Positions 1-10,600 of a DNA stretch of 64,000 nucleotides are shown here, in pieces. The notes beneath the pieces were generated by a model. It was not told the origin of the DNA. It ran no database searches and was given only the letters and a program-made list of their open reading frames with translations. Source of the stretch: Rhizobium sp. SSA_523 (GTDB lineage: Bacteria > Pseudomonadota > Alphaproteobacteria > Rhizobiales > Rhizobiaceae); contig NZ_CP129382.1 of the NCBI RefSeq assembly GCF_030435705.1, positions 1,116,001-1,180,000 on the forward strand. Direction: 5' to 3'. Position numbers and translations under genes: made by a program. The number at the start of each line of letters is the position of its first letter. Position 1 is the stretch's first letter.

Positions 1-1
1 T

Positions 2-193
2 GGCGACAAGATCGTCGTCGGCATCAACCGCGCCAAGCTGAACGGCGCGATGATTGCCCGTATGCAGGACAACAACGCCATGAACATCACCATTTCGGTG
101 AAGGTGGAGGACCAGATGGTTCCGGTCATCGGCCTTGCCCTGACGCGCGAATCCGCAACCGATCCGATGGCCGTCGGCGCAATCAAGCCTTAA
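2..193 (+). CDS. C-terminal fragment of an unidentified protein
   Basis: An open frame enters from the left edge and stops with TAA at 191-193, giving the last 63 residues of a protein (it reads GDKIVVGINRAK near the edge and ends VGAIKP). The fragment has no cysteine and no motif I recognise. Its last 11 bases overlap the 3' end of folK, which is convergent. That the frame stays open to the edge and ends cleanly at the folK stop supports a real gene, but no function can be given. Confidence 0.6.
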   Translation, partial: GDKIVVGINRAKLNGAMIARMQDNNAMNITISVKVEDQMVPVIGLALTRESATDPMAVGAIKP

Positions 194-737
194 GCCCGCT
201 GCGCCACCAGTCAGACGAGGGATCGTCGATTGCAATGCCTTTCGTATCGGCCTGGCCCAGCCAGGCCGAAACCGTTTTGCCGAAGACCCTGCGCTCGGCA
301 GCGATGTCCGCCAGCGGCATCAAGACAAAGGCGCGCTCCTGCATGCGCGGATGCGGAATTTCCAGACCGTCTTCGTGGATTGTGAGATCGCCATAGGTCA
401 GAACGTCGAGATCGATTGTGCGCGGTCCCCAGCGCTCGATGCGCACCCGTTTCATGCTCCGTTCTATCTCGAGGCAGAGGTCAAGCAGCGCCCTTGGCGA
501 GAGCCGGGTATGGATCAAGGCGCAGGCATTGATGAAATCCGCCTGGTCGGTCTTGCCCCAGGGCGGTGTCCGGTACAGCCGGGAGACGGCAGACACCCGG
601 CATTGCGCATGCGAATCGATCAGCCGCAGGGCCTCGCCCATGGCCTGCCGGGGATTGCCAAGATTGCCGCCGAGGCCAAGCGTCGCCTCCACGAAGGGGC
701 GATCGTCAGGGCCTGTGTTCAACACGCACCTCCACAT
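183..737 (-). CDS. folK: 2-amino-4-hydroxy-6-hydroxymethyldihydropteridine pyrophosphokinase (HPPK)
   Basis: FolK transfers pyrophosphate from ATP to 6-hydroxymethyl-7,8-dihydropterin, the step before dihydropteroate synthase in cytosolic folate synthesis. The 184-residue protein has the N-terminal GGNLGNP motif (residues 23-29), the YRTPPWG segment (55-61) and the HPPK signature RWGPRTIDLD (102-111) with its metal-binding aspartates. The ATG at 737 lies 32 bases inside the end of folB, so the two genes are translationally linked. A GTG at 725 is an alternative start. It is the last gene of folP-folB-folK and meets the unidentified gene at the left edge tail to tail. Confidence 0.95.
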   Translation of the reverse strand: MWRCVLNTGPDDRPFVEATLGLGGNLGNPRQAMGEALRLIDSHAQCRVSAVSRLYRTPPWGKTDQADFINACALIHTRLSPRALLDLCLEIERSMKRVRIERWGPRTIDLDVLTYGDLTIHEDGLEIPHPRMQERAFVLMPLADIAAERRVFGKTVSAWLGQADTKGIAIDDPSSDWWRSGLKA

Positions 738-1071
738 GGTCCAGAATGCCGGGGATCGGCACGCTCGGCTTGCGAACGGTGATCGCCGCGCGGAGAATCT
801 GCGGAAAACGGGCGCACAAAGCCAGTGCGATGTCGTTGGCCAGCGCTTCGATGAGCGCCCGGCGTGTCGCCGTCACCACCTCCTCGATCACACCGAAGGC
901 GTGCCCGTAATGCAGCGTTGCCTGCAGATCGTCCTCGGTCAGCGCCGCCCCCGCCGGCACTTCCAGCTCGGCATCGATGAAGAAGCGCTGGCCGAGCACC
1001 GATTCCTCCTTCAGCACGCCGTGGCGTGCGTAGAAGGCGCAGTTCTTCAAGATAATTGTATAGGTTTTCAA
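706..1071 (-). CDS. folB: dihydroneopterin aldolase
   Basis: FolB cleaves 7,8-dihydroneopterin to 6-hydroxymethyl-dihydropterin and glycolaldehyde. The 121-residue product has the family length and the conserved beginning: an FYARHGVLKEE segment, the LGQRFFIDAELE strand and a C-terminal VRKPSVPIPG segment with a basic residue before the substrate pocket. The start codon overlaps the stop of folP in an ATGA (1068-1071), and the 3' end overlaps folK. This tight arrangement places folP, folB and folK in a single transcript. Confidence 0.95.
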   Translation of the reverse strand: MKTYTIILKNCAFYARHGVLKEESVLGQRFFIDAELEVPAGAALTEDDLQATLHYGHAFGVIEEVVTATRRALIEALANDIALALCARFPQILRAAITVRKPSVPIPGILDHVEVRVEHRP

Positions 1072-1967
1072 GACCCTGCCTCCGGACCGGATGGATTTAC
1101 CGAGAGCACGGCATCGGCGATGCGCATCGCGTCCCGATTGGGGGCGACGGCATGCACCCTGACAATGCCGGCACCCTTCATGCGCAACACCGCCGTGGTG
1201 GCTGCGGTTCCGATGTCGCGATCGCCGGGTACAGCGCGATCGGTGATGCTGCCGATGAAGCGCTTGCGCGATGTGCCGGCAAGCAGCGGCAGACCCAGTG
1301 CATGCAGCTCCTCGAACCGGGCGATCAGTGCCAGATCGTCTGCCCGATCCTTGGCGAAACCGAAACCCGGATCGAGAACGATCTGCGCGCGCGTGACACC
1401 GGCAGCTTCGGCCAGTTGCAAGGACACAGCAAAGAAAGCCTGCTGATCGGCAATCAGATCCGGCAGGCGCTCCTGCTCGCGTCCCCGGCCGGTATGCATC
1501 ATCACCAGGCCCGACCGGCTCTCGCCCACCACACCGGCCATCTCAGGATCGAAGCGCAGGCCATAGACGTCGTTGACGATATGAGCGCCAGCGGCGATCG
1601 CGAGCCTTGCGGTGGAGGCCCTGTAGGTGTCGATCGAAATCAGCGCATCGGATCTTGCGCGAAGCGCCTCGATCACCGGCAGAACCCGATCCTGCTCCTC
1701 GGCCGGGCTGACCGGTTCGGCGCCCGGCCGCGTCGACTCGCCGCCGATATCCAGGATGCTCGCGCCCTCTTCGACACAAGCAAGCCCATGCGCGACGGCT
1801 GCCGCCACTCCCGCATGCCGGCCCCCGTCGGAAAAGGAATCGGGCGTACAATTGATGATCGCCATCAGCTGGCCGGTGGCGCCGAGCGTCAGGCTCCGGC
1901 CATGGCCCAGTTGCCACACCGTGTCCCGCCACAGGCGGATGACCGGTTTTTGATGGGGAAAACTCAA
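1068..1967 (-). CDS. folP: dihydropteroate synthase
   Basis: FolP condenses hydroxymethyl-dihydropterin pyrophosphate with p-aminobenzoate to give 7,8-dihydropteroate; it is the sulfonamide target. The 299-residue TIM-barrel protein carries the pterin-site motif INCTPDSFSDGG, the GAEPVSPAEEQ loop containing the second DHPS signature, DPGFGFAK and the C-terminal SRKRFIGSI motif. It is the first gene of folP-folB-folK, so the promoter should lie between 1968 and about 2070, a region shared with the divergent DUF922 gene. Confidence 0.96.
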   Translation of the reverse strand: MSFPHQKPVIRLWRDTVWQLGHGRSLTLGATGQLMAIINCTPDSFSDGGRHAGVAAAVAHGLACVEEGASILDIGGESTRPGAEPVSPAEEQDRVLPVIEALRARSDALISIDTYRASTARLAIAAGAHIVNDVYGLRFDPEMAGVVGESRSGLVMMHTGRGREQERLPDLIADQQAFFAVSLQLAEAAGVTRAQIVLDPGFGFAKDRADDLALIARFEELHALGLPLLAGTSRKRFIGSITDRAVPGDRDIGTAATTAVLRMKGAGIVRVHAVAPNRDAMRIADAVLSVNPSGPEAGS

Positions 1968-2073
1968 GGTTTGATCCGATCTGAAAGGCTCACGAAGAAT
2001 TTCGCAAGCTCCTGTTGCGATGCTAAGCGCTATGCCTCAAGCTTCCGCCAACTTCAATTGTGCAGGGCCCATA

Positions 2074-2715
2074 ATGTCCGTTGTTCCTCGTCGCCCGGCC
2101 CGGCCGTTACGCACAGTCGCGGCCTGTCTGTGTGCCGGCAGCCTGGTACTGACCCTGCCGGGCCCGGCCCTTTCGCAGCCCGCGATCGCCAAAACCTATT
2201 CCTATTTCACCATTGCCGGTCGCACGGCCGAGGATCTCGACAGCGAACTCAGCCGCCGCGGGCCGCTCACCAGGGGCAACGGCTTTCGCCACCCCGGCGC
2301 AACCGAGATCAAGTTCGGCGGCGAGGTCACCTACAAGGATAGCGGCAGCACCTGCGCCATCGGCGATGTGAAGATCACGCTGAAGACCAAGATCATCCTG
2401 CCCCGCTGGAAGAATCGCCGACAGGCCACCGGCTCCCTCGCCCTTATCTGGGATACGCTTTCTGCCGATATCAAACGGCATGAGGAACGCCATGCCGAAA
2501 TTGCCCGCAGCTATGCCAGACGGCTGGAGCAATCGCTGCGCGCTCTGCCCACCGCCTCGACCTGCTCGGCCATGGAGGAGAGCGTCGGCAAGATCACCCA
2601 TAAAATCATCGATGAACATGACAGGGATCAGTTACGCTTCGATCTGGTCGAAGCCAAGAACTTCGACGCCCGAATGATGCGTCTCCTGAAGTACCGGTCG
2701 TCCGCAAGCGATTGA
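2074..2715 (+). CDS. secreted DUF922 protein, predicted zinc-dependent protease
   Basis: A 213-residue protein with an N-terminal signal peptide (basic MSVVPRRPARPLR, hydrophobic core, likely cleavage after PALS). The mature part has the YFTIAGRTAEDL opening and the RHEERHAEIA segment, an HExxH-type zinc site typical of the DUF922 family of predicted secreted proteases. Two cysteines flanking the body could form a disulfide in the periplasm. I use the ATG at 2074, because the 18 extra codons from 2020 lack a signal-peptide character. Substrate unknown. It is divergent from folP. Confidence 0.8.
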   Translation: MSVVPRRPARPLRTVAACLCAGSLVLTLPGPALSQPAIAKTYSYFTIAGRTAEDLDSELSRRGPLTRGNGFRHPGATEIKFGGEVTYKDSGSTCAIGDVKITLKTKIILPRWKNRRQATGSLALIWDTLSADIKRHEERHAEIARSYARRLEQSLRALPTASTCSAMEESVGKITHKIIDEHDRDQLRFDLVEAKNFDARMMRLLKYRSSASD

Positions 2716-3119
2716 TTTCACAATCTGCCCGGCTGTCCGCCCGCGGCACTGCAGGGCGCGCGCTGCTGTATCGGGCTTGCGCGAGGCTTGCGCCGGCTGC
2801 GGCCTTTGACAGGTCATTTCTGCCAATGGCCGAAGCGGGCCGTCTCGATTATCTTCAATATCACTGAAGCAAGGAAGACCTTACGACTTCAGGCATCAGG
2901 TCCAGTTGCCGCCAGCGAGGCGGCGCCGGCGGCAACTGCAACCTGAAGAGGCACGGACATGTGTCGCCGGCCTCGTCGCCCTGAAGATCTGTCCTGCCGA
3001 CGGCCGACCGGCCTTGCAAGGGTGGCCTCGAGCCTCCGAGACGAGATTGGCACGATGTGCCGCAAAGTGAAGCCTTGGCCCGACGTTACAGCTTGACGTG
3101 AAAGCCAGCAGCGTTCCGT

Positions 3120-3239
3120 TTCCCCGCGTTCTCCCGGCGTATCCGTGTGCCACAGGTGTCTCCTCCCGCGCCTGACGGCGATGCGCCCACCTCATGCCTC
3201 GCTCCGGCGCCTGTTCCTGGCGCGGCGAGGCATTTTTTT
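3120..3239 (+). ncRNA. candidate trans-acting small RNA, alpha-r14-like (anti-Shine-Dalgarno loop)
   Basis: Seen: a hairpin with stem CAGGTG (3153-3158) and CGCCTG (3169-3174) presents CTCCTCCC (3160-3167) in its loop, then a short GGCG/CGCC hairpin (3177-3187), then a strong terminator ending in seven Ts (3194-3239). Known: the rhizobial alpha-r14 sRNAs are about 115-125 nt, have three hairpins and show CUCCUCCC in a loop, which pairs with ribosome-binding sites of transporter mRNAs. A CTTGAC at 3092-3097 is a plausible -35 element, but no good -10 is visible, so the 5' end is approximate. The terminator lies 480 bases past the DUF922 gene, which favours a separate transcript. Confidence 0.45.
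3194..3239 (+). terminator. Rho-independent terminator
   Basis: Outer stem ATGCCTCGC (3194-3202) pairs with GCGAGGCAT (3225-3233). An inner stem GCGCC/GGCGC (3207-3211, 3219-3223) extends it, and the T tract runs 3233-3239. The T tract is only on the plus strand, so it does not serve the ferredoxin gene on the minus strand. Confidence 0.85.
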
Positions 3240-3302
3240 CGTGCGGCGATTCCCGAGGGCGCTTTCGGGCAGCGCTCGCCAGGGCCGGGTGCGGCGGTGA
3301 GG

Positions 3303-3623
3303 TCAGCCCTGCCGCTCGGGGACGCTGACCACCAGGCCGTCGAGCTCGGGCGTCATCTTGATCTGACAGGAGAGACGCGAGTTCGGCCGCACATCCACGG
3401 CGAAATCCAGCATATCCTCTTCCATCGGCTGCGGCCCGCCGACGATATCGGTCCAGGCCTCGTCGACATAGACATGACAGGTGGCACAGGCGCAGGCGCC
3501 GCCACACTCGGCTTCGATCCCCGGAACGGAGTTGCGCACGGCATTTTCCATGACGGTCGAGCCGTCCTGCGCATCAAGGTCAAAGCGGGTGCCGTCAAAG
3601 GCGAGGATGGAAAGCTTGGTCAT
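3303..3623 (-). CDS. [2Fe-2S] ferredoxin, adrenodoxin/putidaredoxin type
   Basis: A 106-residue ferredoxin that would carry single electrons in the cytosol to an oxygenase or to Fe-S assembly. The cluster ligands are visible as CGGACACATC (three cysteines) and a later cysteine in RLSCQIK, the spacing of vertebrate-type ferredoxins. The start is the ATG at 3623 ([11 protein letters not shown]), as the longer frame upstream has no family similarity. It lies downstream of the Hpt gene on the same strand with a 185-base gap, so co-transcription is possible. The redox partner is not encoded nearby. Confidence 0.9.
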   Translation of the reverse strand: MTKLSILAFDGTRFDLDAQDGSTVMENAVRNSVPGIEAECGGACACATCHVYVDEAWTDIVGGPQPMEEDMLDFAVDVRPNSRLSCQIKMTPELDGLVVSVPERQG

Positions 3624-3808
3624 GCGTGTATCCTGAAACTGAACGAAAAGGCGGCGTTCGTCTTCCGACAAATCGCCGCCCCAGTCAATGTTTCCCAAGG
3701 GTTTCGCGCCGCAAGGCCAGCGTCCGCCGCGATCCGGCCGGCGCCGATGCAGGCCTGTCGTCCCGCCGGGGTCATCGCATAACGACACACGCCGTCGCGC
3801 GACGCGAT

Positions 3809-4177
3809 TTACCGCGTCAGCTTCAGGATGAAGTTCTCCGCCTCCAGAACGGCCGCGCCAATGGCGGCGCGATGGCCGGCATCGGCGGGATTGGCTTCAA
3901 GCTTTTCCGCGGCAGCGGCAACCATGAAGGCGCCGACGCCGTTTGCCGCGCTCTTCAGCCGATGCGCGCTTGCCGTAACGCCTGCCCGATCCAGCACGGC
4001 GATATCCTGCAGCGTGGCGCGTGCCTGGCGGGTGAAGAGGTGCAGGACCTCGAGTTCCAGCGCCTTGTCGCCCATAGTCTGGACGGCAAGGTGAACGAGA
4101 TCCACCGGCCGTCTGTGGATCGCGGAGGCATTGCCGGTATTGTCCGGCGCTTCGAAGGCGATATTGACCGCACCCAT
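3809..4177 (-). CDS. Hpt (histidine phosphotransfer) domain protein
   Basis: A 122-residue single-domain protein with the Hpt active-site motif [14 protein letters not shown], the phospho-accepting histidine being residue 72. Such proteins relay phosphate between receiver domains in multistep phosphorelays. I choose ATG 4177 because AAGGAT lies just upstream; eight more codons are possible to 4201. No kinase or response regulator lies nearby, so the partners are unknown. Confidence 0.8.
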   Translation of the reverse strand: MGAVNIAFEAPDNTGNASAIHRRPVDLVHLAVQTMGDKALELEVLHLFTRQARATLQDIAVLDRAGVTASAHRLKSAANGVGAFMVAAAAEKLEANPADAGHRAAIGAAVLEAENFILKLTR

Positions 4178-4686
4178 TCTGCACATCCTTTTTCGGTTCA
4201 CCGGTGGGACGCCGCAAAATCATGCGGCTCCATCCTGACGCATCTTTCTGCCCGAGACATGGGCAATCATCACGGGACGGCATGGCTATCCTGTTAAATT
4301 CCGGCACAAAGACAGCGGTCTTTCTGCGGCTATGGTTAATTTTAACTAAACCTTTCCAAACGCAGGGAAATCACGTGATGGCAGGGTTTAAATTCTGTTA
4401 ACAAAGTCCGGCCGTCCGCAGCACGCTGCCCCGCCGAATTGTTTATGGAAAGGGAATGTGCCACTACAGTACGATTGATATCGGTGTGCACATGACGTGT
4501 GGACCGGTACAATTCCGGGGTAAGCCTTTATTACGACAGCTTTGTCATGAAGGCCTCGCCGGACGGAATTTGACCGGATTGCAAATGCAGTCATGTATGC
4601 GCATCCGGTCCGGCAGGTTCTTGTATCGCTAGTCGGCGGGCGATCGCTAGGAACCGGTCGGTAAATGTGTAGCGAGGCGTATCCAT
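4178..4686. promoter_or_regulatory. divergent intergenic region between the Hpt gene and GPR homologue
   Basis: 509 bases without a coding frame and lower in GC than its surroundings. Two CtrA-like sites are visible: TTAA-N7-TAAAC at 4336-4351 and TTTA-N7-TTAAC at 4387-4402, each one base off the full TTAA-N7-TTAAC consensus. A GAGG at 4674-4677 is the ribosome-binding site of the gene starting at 4687. The region probably holds promoters for both flanking genes. Confidence 0.45.
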
Positions 4687-7600
4687 ATGGCGAAGAAACC
4701 GCACAGCGAGTCGATCGACGAGACGGCGTTCCAGGCGTTGGAAGACGCGCTGAAGATCGATTTCAACGACGAGCCTCAGCCGAGGGCTGCGCCTAAGACG
4801 ACCTCCGTTCCAAAGCCGCGAGAGGCCCCCGTGAAAGACACCTCTGATCAGCGCAGTGCATCAGCCCAGAGACGTGGACAGCCGGCGGATCAGCCACGCC
4901 CCGCGCCGAGCGAACAGGTCGCTCCCAGATCGCCGGCCTTCGAACCCGCCAATGACAGTGGACGGCGCGCAACGACGACAATCCTGCGCACGCTCGAGAG
5001 CGGCTCGATGCGCGCGGCGCTGCGCAACGCCTCGATCGTGTCCGTTCTTTGGGCCTGCGGCGCGCTCGGCCTGGCGCAGCTTTTATACGGTACGCAGCTC
5101 TGGCAATTGTCCTCCGTCGCCGAACTGATCGGCATGCCGGGCGTGCTGGCGGTCCTCATCGGCATGCTGGTGCCGATCATGCTGTTCTTCGCCTTTGCCA
5201 TCATGATGGCGCGGGCCCAGGATCTGCGCAATGCAGCGCGCTCCATGGCGGAGGTCGCGCTGCGGCTGGCCGAGCCGGAAACCATTGCCACGGACCGCAT
5301 CATGTCGGTCGGCCAGGCGGTGCGCCGCGAGGTTTCGGCGATGAACGAGGGCATTGAGCGCACCATTGCCCGTGCCACGGAACTCGAAACCCTGGTCCAT
5401 TCGGAAGTGACGGCGCTGGAGCGCAGCTATGCCGATAACGAGCTGCGCGTGCGCGGTCTTGTCCACGAGCTGGGCTCGGAGCGGGACGCCATCGTCAACC
5501 ATGCCGAACGCATCCGGTCCTCGATCGTCGATGCGCATGACCAGTTGAAGGAAGACCTGTCGCTGGCCACCGAGGAAATCGGCGTGCGGCTCGCCACCTC
5601 GGGCGAGGCCTTCGCCTCGATGATCGAGACGCGTGCGGCCACGCTGATGGAGAAATCCAATGCTGCGGGCGAAGCGCTCGGCTCGCTCCTCTCGGCAAAG
5701 ACGGATTCCCTGCTCACCGCCCTCACCAGTTCCGGCGCCGCCCTTGCCCATGAATTCGACAGCCGCCTGGAACATCTCGGCTCCACCCTCTCCGCCCGTG
5801 GCGACGAGATCGTCAAGAGCTTCGAGACCCGCGCCTCCACGTTGGACGCCAGCACCGAGAAGCTGAATGCCGCGCTTGCCGACCGCACGCGCATGCTGAA
5901 CGAGACGCTGCTTGCCCGCACCCGCGAGATCACCGAGACGCTGAGCGGCGGCGAACGCACCATGACGGGCTCGCTCGATACCGTCCTGACAAGCCTCAAC
6001 CGATCGCTTGACGAAAAGGGCGCCAGCTTCCGCCAGAGCCTGCAGACGGCCGTCGATGAAAGCGTCATGGATCTCGACCTGCGCACCGGTCTCTTCGAGG
6101 AGCGGCTGCAGGGCACGATCGGCCAGCTGAGCGCCACCTTCGACAACGGCCTCGACGAATTTACCAGCGCCTTCGACCAGCGCGCCGGCTCGCTCGGCTC
6201 GAAACTGACGGAAAGCCTGCAACGCATCAGCGAGACCGTCAATGGCGGCTCCGATTCGATCGAGGGCATTCTGTCGACCAGCATCGAGCGTATCGGTTCG
6301 GCCATGACCGGCCATTCCCTGGCGCTTGCCACCACGCTTGGCACCAGCCAGGAGCTTCTCGATCAGACCCTGGAGCGCAGCAGCGGCCAGATCGGCGAGA
6401 TCCTGGATGGACGCACACGCAGCCTGACGGCGCAGCTGGAGGAGCGCAACCGCCTCCTCAACGAAGGGCTTGAAAGCCGCAGCCGCAGCCTGATCGAGGA
6501 TCTCGACAGCCGCAGCCGCAGCCTTGCCGATGATCTGGATGACCGCAGCCTGCAGCTGGCCAGCACGCTCGCCACCCAGAGCGCCGTCCTTTCGGAAAAT
6601 GTCGCCACCGCCCATGAGCGCATCGGCGCCGTGCTGACCGAGCAGACCGGGCGCTTCACCTCCACGCTGGAAGAGAGCCAGTCCCGCTTCGCCAATACCG
6701 TCAGTGACCGCTCCACGGCCATTATCGATGCCGTCGCGGGCAGCCAGAAGCAGTTTGCCGAGGTGCTCGATACTCGCACGACCGCGCTTGAGGCCGCTGT
6801 CAGCGGCGCGCCCGAGAAACTCGCAAGCCTGCTCGACACGCGGATCGGAAGCATGGGCGAGGTCCTGTCTGAAGGGCATAACCGCATCGAGGCCGATCTC
6901 GGCCGCCGCATGAACGAACTCGGCGAAATTGTCGGCGGCGCCGGCGAGCGCATCGCCGATACCTTCGACGACCGGACCATGGCGCTGACGACAACGCTCT
7001 CCGTCACCGAAGATCGTCTGGCCAATCTGATGGACAGCCGCATCGAGAGCATGTCCGGCAAGCTCGCCGAGGGACAAAACCGCATCGAGGCGGATCTCGG
7101 CCGCCGCATGAACGAACTCGGCGAAATCGTCGGCGGCGCCGGCGAGCGCATCGCCGATACCTTCGACGACCGCACCATGGCGCTGACGACAACGCTTTCC
7201 GTCACCGAAGATCGTCTGGCCAATCTGATGGACAGCCGCATCGAAAGCATGTCCGGCAAGCTCGCCGAAGGTCATGACCGCATCGAGGCCGATCTCGGCC
7301 GCCGCATGAATGAACTCGGCGAAATCGTCGGCGGCGCCGGCGATCGCATCGCCGCAACCTTCGACGACCGCACCACGTCGCTGACCACGTCGCTCTCCGC
7401 CACCGAGACCCGCCTGTCGAACCTGATGGACAGCCGCATCGAAAGCATGTCCGGTACGCTGGCCGAGGGTCACCAGCGCATCGAGGCCGATCTCGGCCGC
7501 CGCATGAATGAGCTTGGCGAAATCGTCGGTGGCGCGGGCGATCGCATCGCCGAAACCTTCGACGACCGCACCATGGCGCTGACGACAACGCTTTCCGTCA

Positions 7601-10600
7601 CCGAGGATCGCCTGTCGAACCTCATGGACAGCCGGATCGAAAGCATGTCCGGCAAGCTCGCCGAAGGCCAGAAGCAGATCGAAGCTGATCTCGGCCGCCG
7701 CATGAACGAGCTTGGCGAGATCGTCGGCGGCGCGGGCGATCGCATTGCCGAAACCTTCGACGACCGTACCATGGCGCTGACCGCATCGCTCTCCGTCACC
7801 GAGGATCGTCTGTCGAACCTTATGGACAGCCGCATCGAGAGCCTCTCCGGCCGCCTGACCGAAAGCCAGAAGCAGATCGAGGCCGATCTCGGCCGCCGCA
7901 TGAACGAACTCGGCGAGATCGTTGGCGGCGCCGGCGAGCGCATTGCCGAGACCTTCGACGACCGGACCATGGCGCTGACCACCACGCTCTCCGTCACCGA
8001 GGATCGCCTGTCGAACTTCATGGACAGCCGCATCGAGAGCCTGTCCGGAAAACTGGCCGAGAGCCAGAAGCAGATCGAAGGAGATCTCGGCCGCCGGATG
8101 AACGAACTCGGCGAGATCGTCGGCGGCGCCGGCGAGCGCATTGCCGAGACCTTCGACGACCGGACCATGGCGCTGACCACCACGCTCTCCGTCACTGAGG
8201 ATCGCCTGTCGAACCTCATGGACAGCCGCATCGAGCGCATGTCCGGAAAGCTGGCCGAAGGCCATGATCGTATCGACGCCAATCTCGGCCGCCGCATGAA
8301 CGAGCTGGGCGAAATCGTCGGCGGCGCCGGCGATCGCATCGCCGAGACGCTGGATGACCGCGCTTTGTCGCTGTCTGCCGCCATTGCGCTGAGCGAGGAT
8401 CGATTGACCAGCGTCATCGACGAGAAGGCGGGCACGCTGGCCGCGGCCGTGGAATCGGCCGATGCGCGCATCGCACAAAGCTTTGCCGAACGGGCGGATG
8501 TGCTGCGCAATACCTATGACGAGAACCGGGCACGCCTCGAACAGACCCTGGCGGAGCGCAATGCGGAAATTTCCCGCACGCTGTCCTTTGGCAGCGAGGT
8601 CATCGACCGCAGCGTCGGCACGGCCGCGAACCGCATCGAGGAGGCCCTGTCGACCAGCACGGATCGCTTCGAGCGGAGCCTTGGCGACGGCATTGGCCGC
8701 GTCGAGGGCGTGATCGGCAATGGCGAGCAACGCATGTCCAGCCTGATCGGCTCCGCCGGAGACGAGATCGGCCGGACCCTGGATGATCGTCACGAGCGCC
8801 TGCGCACGACGCTGGACGAGCGGCGCACGCAGATCGCGGCCACGCTTGATGACGCCAACAGCCAGATCGGCGACATGCTCTTCGATCAGGCGACGACGAT
8901 CGGCACCACGATTGCCACCAGCGCCGGCATTCTCGAAATGACGCTGGAAAACCAGCAGGAAAGCCTGCGCGGCGTGATCGATTCCGTCAGCGGCGACCTG
9001 GAATCGCGCCTGCAGAACACCGCCGGCGACATTGCCAACCGACTGGGCGATGCAGCCCGCGAAGTCTCGGCCTCTGCCGACAGCTTCAGCAGCCGCGTCG
9101 AAGAGACGATCGGCGGTGTATCGGCAACGCTTTCGGAGACCGGACAGCGGATCGAAACCACTTTCGCCGGCCTGGAAGACCGCATGCGGGTGCAGGTGGA
9201 AACCGTCAGCAGCGCGGTCGATGCCGCCGGCCAGACCTTGTCCGAGCGCCTCAGCGAGCGGGCCGGCGAACTGGAGCGGATCAGCACCAGCAGCCTCGGC
9301 CGCCTGGCGGAAACGGTGGAAAAGGGCACGGCGGAATTCGAGCGGATCACCGAACATGCGGATGCGCGCCTTTCCGGCAGCTTCGACACCGGAACCGCCC
9401 GCGTCGACGAGCGTCTGACGACCATGGACCGAGCCATCTCGATCGGCCTCGACAATGTGTCGCGCACGATCGAAGGCAAGGCCTCTTCGCTCGCCACCTC
9501 GCTGCGCGATGCCGTCACGACCGCCGCCCGCGAACTCGATACGGAAGCCATGCGCTCGGCGGAGGAACTGTCCCGCGTCAGCGCCGAATTCTCCGCACAG
9601 GTTGAAGCCCGCAATGCCGAATTCGCCCGCGCACTCGACGAGCGGTCGAACGAGATCACCGGCCGCATCGGCGAGACGCAGAACCGGCTTGCCGGTCAGG
9701 CAGCGGCCGTGGCCCAGGCTTTCTCGGATGCCGGCAATTCGATCATGCACAAGGTCTCGGAAGCCGAAAGCCTCGTGCGCAAGCAGGTCGGCTCCATTTC
9801 CGGCTCGCTGGACGAAGCCGGACGCGAGCTCGACGCCCGCGGCGAGGCCATTCGCGCCTCCCTCAGCCAGACCGCGCAGACTGTCACGGCAGCACTGCAA
9901 TCGGTCGATGAAACGCTCGCCGGGCGCAGCGATAGCCTGCGCTCCTCGCTGTCGCAGACGGCCAGTGACATCGATGCTGCCATGGCCGCCGTCGACAAGG
10001 CGCTGGAAGCCCGCGGCGAAGCGATCCGCGCCAGCCTCGACGACCGCTCGCGCGACCTCAACTCCATGCTGGCCAGCCGCTCGGCCGAATTGTCGCGGCT
10101 TATCGACGAGAAGGCGAAACCGCTCGTCGATCATTATGCCGAGACCGGCCGGACTGCTGCAGAGCGCCTGGCCTCGGCCGCCGGCGAAGGCACTGAACGT
10201 CTCGTTGCCGCGGCGGAATTGAACGCCCAGCGCCTGCGTCAGGAAAATGGGGCGCTGGTGGAGGCCATCACCGCCCGCACCAACGAAACTTTGTCGGCCA
10301 TCAGCGAGCGCACCCAGCAGGCCGCCGGAACGCTGCGCAATGTCGAGCAGAGCCTCTCGGCCAATGTCGGCGATCTCATCACGCGGCTGGAAAGCAGCAA
10401 TACGGGCATTGCCGCGCTGGTCGAAACGGCGGCCCGCGAAATCGGCGTCACCATCGACCGGGCGACGGCGGAGCTTTCCGCCGCCGACGAGAAACTCGAT
10501 CAGTCCGCCAGCCGCTTTTCCGAAAAGGCCAGCCAGGCAGCCGACATGGTCTCCAGCTCCAGCCGTCTCCTGGAAAACAATGTCGACCGGCTGTCGCATA

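Larger units (their letters stand above)
2716..3302. other. intergenic region between convergent genes
   Basis: No convincing coding frame. It contains an 11-bp inverted repeat (2903-2913 with 2928-2938, 14-base loop) that could end transcription of the ferredoxin gene, and the candidate sRNA and terminator at 3120-3239 that are listed separately. Confidence 0.6.

Noticed and set aside
2896..3507. 203-codon minus-strand frame overlapping the ferredoxin gene
   Set aside because: Arg-rich out-of-frame translation; the ferredoxin in another frame has all cluster cysteines.
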